This document shows, in pieces, positions 6,361 through 8,462 of a stretch of 8,462 nucleotides of DNA (positions within the stretch are counted from its first letter, which is position 1; each line of letters opens with the position of its first letter). Below the pieces are notes generated by a model. That model was not told the DNA's origin, ran no database searches, and saw only the letters and a program-made list of their open reading frames with translations. The position numbers and the translations under genes were made by a program. Source of the stretch: Streptosporangiaceae bacterium (GTDB lineage Bacteria > Actinomycetota > Actinomycetes > Streptosporangiales > Streptosporangiaceae); NCBI GenBank assembly GCA_030039095.1, contig JASHQP010000512.1:1-8462 (forward strand). Direction: 5' to 3'.

Positions 6361-8091
6361 ATGACCGATCCGCAGCAGGCCCTGGCCGGGCTGATGACCA
6401 CCGCGCTCGCTGCGGCATTCGGACCCGAGTACACGGATGCCGACCCGCTGATCCGGCCGTCGCAGTTCGCGGATTACCAGTCGAACGTGGCGCTTTCGCT
6501 GGCCAAGCGGCTCAGCCGGCCTCCCCGCGACATCGCTGCCGAGCTGGCCGGCCACCTCGGCAGCACCGAGGTGATCGAGACGGCCGAGGTGAGCGGGCCC
6601 GGCTTCATCAACCTCACGCTGCGCGATGACTGGATCGCCGCCCAGGCGGTCGGCCAGCTCGCCGACCCGCGCCTCGACGTGCTCCCGGCCGAGCCGCCGA
6701 AGACCGTCGTGGTCGACTACTCCGCGCCGAACGTGGCCAAGGAGATGCACGTCGGCCACTTGCGCACCACGGTGGTGGGCGACTCGGTGGTGCGGGTCCT
6801 GGAGTACCTCGGTGACAAGGTGATCAAGGCCAATCACATCGGGGACTGGGGCACCCAGTTCGGGATGCTGCTCGAGCATCTCCTGGACGTGGGCGAGGAA
6901 TCGGCGAACGCTCAGCTCGCCGCCGGCGACATCAACGCCTTCTACCAGGCGGCCAAGGCGAAGTTCGACGCCGACCCGTCTTTCGCGGAGCGGTCGCGGC
7001 GCAGGGTGGTGGCGCTGCAGGCCGGGGACGACGAGACCCTGCGGCTGTGGACCAGGCTGGTCAACGACACCAAGCAGTACTACAACACCGTGTACGCCCG
7101 GCTCGACGTAGCGCTCACCGACGCCGACCTGGCCCCGGAGAGCTTCTACAACTCGATGCTGGCCAGCGTCTGCGACGAGCTCGAGGCGGACGGCATCGCG
7201 GTGATCAGTGACGGCGCGCTGTGCGCCTTCCCCCCGGGATTCACCGGCCGGGACGGGACGCCGCTACCTCTCATCCTGCGCAAGAGCGACGGCGGCTACG
7301 GGTACGCGAGCACCGACATGGCCGCGATCCGGTACCGGATTCGTGACCTGCACGCGGACCGCATTATCTACGTGGTCGGGTCCGAGCAAGCCCAGCACTT
7401 CGCGATGGTGTTCGCTGTGGCCCGGGAGGCCGGCTGGCTGACCGACGCGGTCAGCGCACAGCACGCGGCGATCGGCATGGTGACCGGGGCAGACCACAAG
7501 CGGTTCCGGACTCGGGCCGGGGGCTCGGTCAAGCTGATCGACCTGATCGACGAGGCGGTCGAGCGGGCCGAGAAGGTCATCGAGGACCGGTACGACGACC
7601 CCGCGCGGCGCGGCCAGATCGCGCTGGCCGTGGGCATCGGCGCGCTGAAGTACGCGGACCTGTCGGTGGACCGCGAGTCCGGCTACGTGCTCGACTTCGA
7701 CCGGATGCTCGCGCTGACCGGGAACACCGGCCCGTACCTGCAGTACGCGACCGCGCGCATCCGCTCGATCTTCCGCAGAGCCGGAATCGACCCGGGTCAG
7801 GCCACGGGCCCGATCGTCATCACCGAGGAGGCGGAGCGGCAGCTCGCGCTGCAGCTGCTCGGGTTCGGCGCGGCGGTCTGGCAGGTGTCCGGGGCGGCCG
7901 AGCCACACAAGCTCGCGGCCTTCCTGTTCGAGACCGCGAGCGCGTTCACCACGTTCTATGAGAAGTGCCCGGTCCTGCAGGCGCCAGAGGAGTTTCTCCG
8001 CAACAGCAGGCTTGCCCTGGCCGCGCTGACGCTGCGGGTCCTGCTGACTGGACTGGATCTGCTCGGCATCCCCGTGCCGGAGCGCATGTAG
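6361..8091 (+). CDS. argS: Arginyl-tRNA synthetase (class I, E. coli-like length)
   Basis: This enzyme charges tRNA-Arg with arginine using ATP in the cytoplasm. The 576-residue protein is full length. The N-terminal Add-1 domain (about 1-110) contains FADYQSNVALSLAK (36-49), the stretch that contacts the tRNA D-loop in this family. The catalytic core begins at VVDYSAPNVAKEMHVGHLRT (117-136) with the HIGH motif as HVGH (130-133). NHIGDWGTQFGML follows. The KMSKS region has the degenerate form GADHKRFRTRAGG (376-388), normal for bacterial ArgRS. The C-terminal DALR anticodon domain starts near NTGPYLQYATARI and ends in the typical IPVPERM. All key motifs are present, so it should be active. 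It does not neighbour lysA, its partner in many actinobacteria. The ATG at 6361 is the only sensible start and probably opens a leaderless mRNA. Confidence 0.98.
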   Translation: MTDPQQALAGLMTTALAAAFGPEYTDADPLIRPSQFADYQSNVALSLAKRLSRPPRDIAAELAGHLGSTEVIETAEVSGPGFINLTLRDDWIAAQAVGQLADPRLDVLPAEPPKTVVVDYSAPNVAKEMHVGHLRTTVVGDSVVRVLEYLGDKVIKANHIGDWGTQFGMLLEHLLDVGEESANAQLAAGDINAFYQAAKAKFDADPSFAERSRRRVVALQAGDDETLRLWTRLVNDTKQYYNTVYARLDVALTDADLAPESFYNSMLASVCDELEADGIAVISDGALCAFPPGFTGRDGTPLPLILRKSDGGYGYASTDMAAIRYRIRDLHADRIIYVVGSEQAQHFAMVFAVAREAGWLTDAVSAQHAAIGMVTGADHKRFRTRAGGSVKLIDLIDEAVERAEKVIEDRYDDPARRGQIALAVGIGALKYADLSVDRESGYVLDFDRMLALTGNTGPYLQYATARIRSIFRRAGIDPGQATGPIVITEEAERQLALQLLGFGAAVWQVSGAAEPHKLAAFLFETASAFTTFYEKCPVLQAPEEFLRNSRLALAALTLRVLLTGLDLLGIPVPERM

Positions 8092-8152
8092 CCGCATCCG
8101 GCAACCGGCGCACGTAGCCGCTGTCCGGGGTGCACCTAGTCCCTGTCCGGGG
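8084..8152 (+). repeat. Three imperfect ~20-bp direct repeats over and after the argS stop
   Basis: Copy 2 (8110-8130) and copy 3 (8132-8152) agree at 18 of 21 positions with a 22-bp period, core CTGTCCGGGG. Copy 1 (8084-8101, GCATGTAGCCGCATCCGG) matches copy 2 at 16 positions with one 1-base gap and includes the argS TAG (8089-8091). Copy 3 ends just before GGGGGAG (8149-8155). They may be regulator sites for the next gene or a small repeat family. Confidence 0.55.
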
Positions 8153-8230
8153 GAGATTTTGGGGGCGTTCACAGACAGCTCCCAGGATCTGCTGGCCGGC
8201 ATCCCAGAACTGCGCGGCAGCCTCGCTGTC
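8092..8230. other. Intergenic region between argS and the right-edge gene
   Basis: Apart from the direct repeats there is no hairpin followed by a T-run, so no intrinsic terminator for argS is visible. There is no clear -10 or -35 for the following gene. A GGGGGAG at 8149-8155 is the only Shine-Dalgarno-like site; it lies 3 nt before an in-frame TTG at 8159. Confidence 0.5.
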
Positions 8231-8462
8231 ATGGACAACATGCATGAACCCCCAAACGGCAGCCCGCAGGAAAGCTGGCCGACCCAGGAGATCGGCCCGT
8301 CGGCCGGGCAGCGGGGGCCGGACGGCTGGGGCCAGCCTTCCGCTCAGCCGGGGTACGGGCCAGGCCAGGAACCCGCACAGGGCTGGGGCCAGCCTTCCGC
8401 TCAGCCGGGGTACGGGCCAGGCCAGGAACCCGCACAGGGCTGGGGCCAGGAACCACGGCTGG
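8231..8462 (+). CDS. Unidentified Gly/Gln/Pro-rich repeat protein, N-terminal part only
   Basis: An open frame starts MDNMHEPPNGSPQESW and runs off the right edge (77 complete codons). It contains two identical copies of GWGQPSAQPGYGPGQEPAQ and then GWGQEPR, where a third copy appears shortened. The composition (Gly, Gln, Pro, with Trp and Tyr) predicts a disordered, low-complexity stretch. In actinobacteria such N-termini often precede a few membrane helices or a kinase-like or signalling domain, but the part that would identify the protein is outside the window, so I assign no function. The start is uncertain: ATG 8231 and ATG 8240 lack a Shine-Dalgarno, while TTG 8159, in the same frame, follows GGGGGAG by 3 nt and would add 24 residues. 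The repeat keeps frame (57 nt = 19 codons), which supports real coding. Confidence 0.6.
   Translation, partial: MDNMHEPPNGSPQESWPTQEIGPSAGQRGPDGWGQPSAQPGYGPGQEPAQGWGQPSAQPGYGPGQEPAQGWGQEPRL
8324..8449 (+). repeat. Perfect 57-nt tandem repeat, 2 copies plus a partial third
   Basis: Copy 1 (8324-8380) and copy 2 (8381-8437) are identical in all 57 bases, including silent positions. A third begins at 8438 with the same 12 bases (to 8449), then jumps to GAACC, as if 33 nt between two GGCCAG words of the unit were lost. The length is a multiple of three, so copy changes keep the reading frame. Confidence 0.95.

Noticed and set aside
5581..6879. A 432-codon open frame on the minus strand, opposite plsX and argS
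   Set aside because: It is the mirror of two well-supported genes. Its translation is rich in Arg, Gly, His and Gln with no recognisable motif, as expected from the antisense of GC-rich coding DNA.
8324..8449. CRISPR-like array at the right edge
   Set aside because: The repeats are contiguous with no spacers, keep a reading frame and encode a low-complexity peptide; there are no cas genes.
1..8462. A defence, toxin or biosynthetic cluster spanning the window
   Set aside because: The genes lie in several separate transcription units on both strands, with housekeeping or single accessory functions. No nuclease, toxin/antitoxin pair, NRPS/PKS module or mobile element is visible.

Overview
This is a GC-rich, densely coding window. 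It has strong third-position G/C bias, GTG starts, and at least two genes whose -10-like boxes lie directly against the start codon, as in leaderless mRNAs. Together with the protein families present, this points to a high-GC actinobacterium (inference; no rRNA or species marker is visible).

Layout. (1) 1-1462, minus strand: a two-gene fatty-acid unit. It holds an HSD10-type short-chain dehydrogenase followed 16 bp later by a crotonase-fold enoyl-CoA hydratase/isomerase, which runs off the left edge. They fit steps 3 and 2 of beta-oxidation. (2) 1463-1784: a divergent control region with a candidate leaderless promoter for the dehydrogenase and an 8-bp inverted repeat. (3) 1785-3446, plus strand: a 14-TM DHA2 (EmrB/QacA-type) drug or metabolite exporter. 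(4) 3479-4855, minus strand, convergent with the exporter: a KamA-like radical SAM protein that keeps the iron-sulfur and PLP-lysine positions but lacks the lysine-aminomutase PGGGGK signature. (5) 4860-5250: a 391-bp divergent intergenic region with a local AT-rich island. (6) 5251-6321, plus strand: a divergent PlsX phosphate acyltransferase whose start codons sit in an inverted repeat. (7) 6361-8091, plus strand: argS, arginyl-tRNA synthetase, apparently read from its own leaderless promoter. (8) 8092-8230: three imperfect ~20-bp repeats beginning over the argS stop. (9) From 8231 (or 8159) to the right edge: the start of an unidentified Gly/Gln/Pro-rich protein built on a perfect 57-nt (19-codon) tandem repeat.

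How the genes relate. Only the first pair has a clear joint metabolic role (fatty acyl-CoA breakdown). PlsX (acyl-phosphate for phospholipid synthesis) and ArgRS (tRNA charging) are housekeeping functions by family. The exporter and the KamA-like enzyme are accessory-type single genes. I see no phage, IS element, CRISPR array or RNA gene. I do not see a convincing new multi-gene system. The points most worth a second look are the atypical KamA-like enzyme, the divergent PlsX with its start-site hairpin, the repeats after argS, and the tandem-repeat protein at the right edge.
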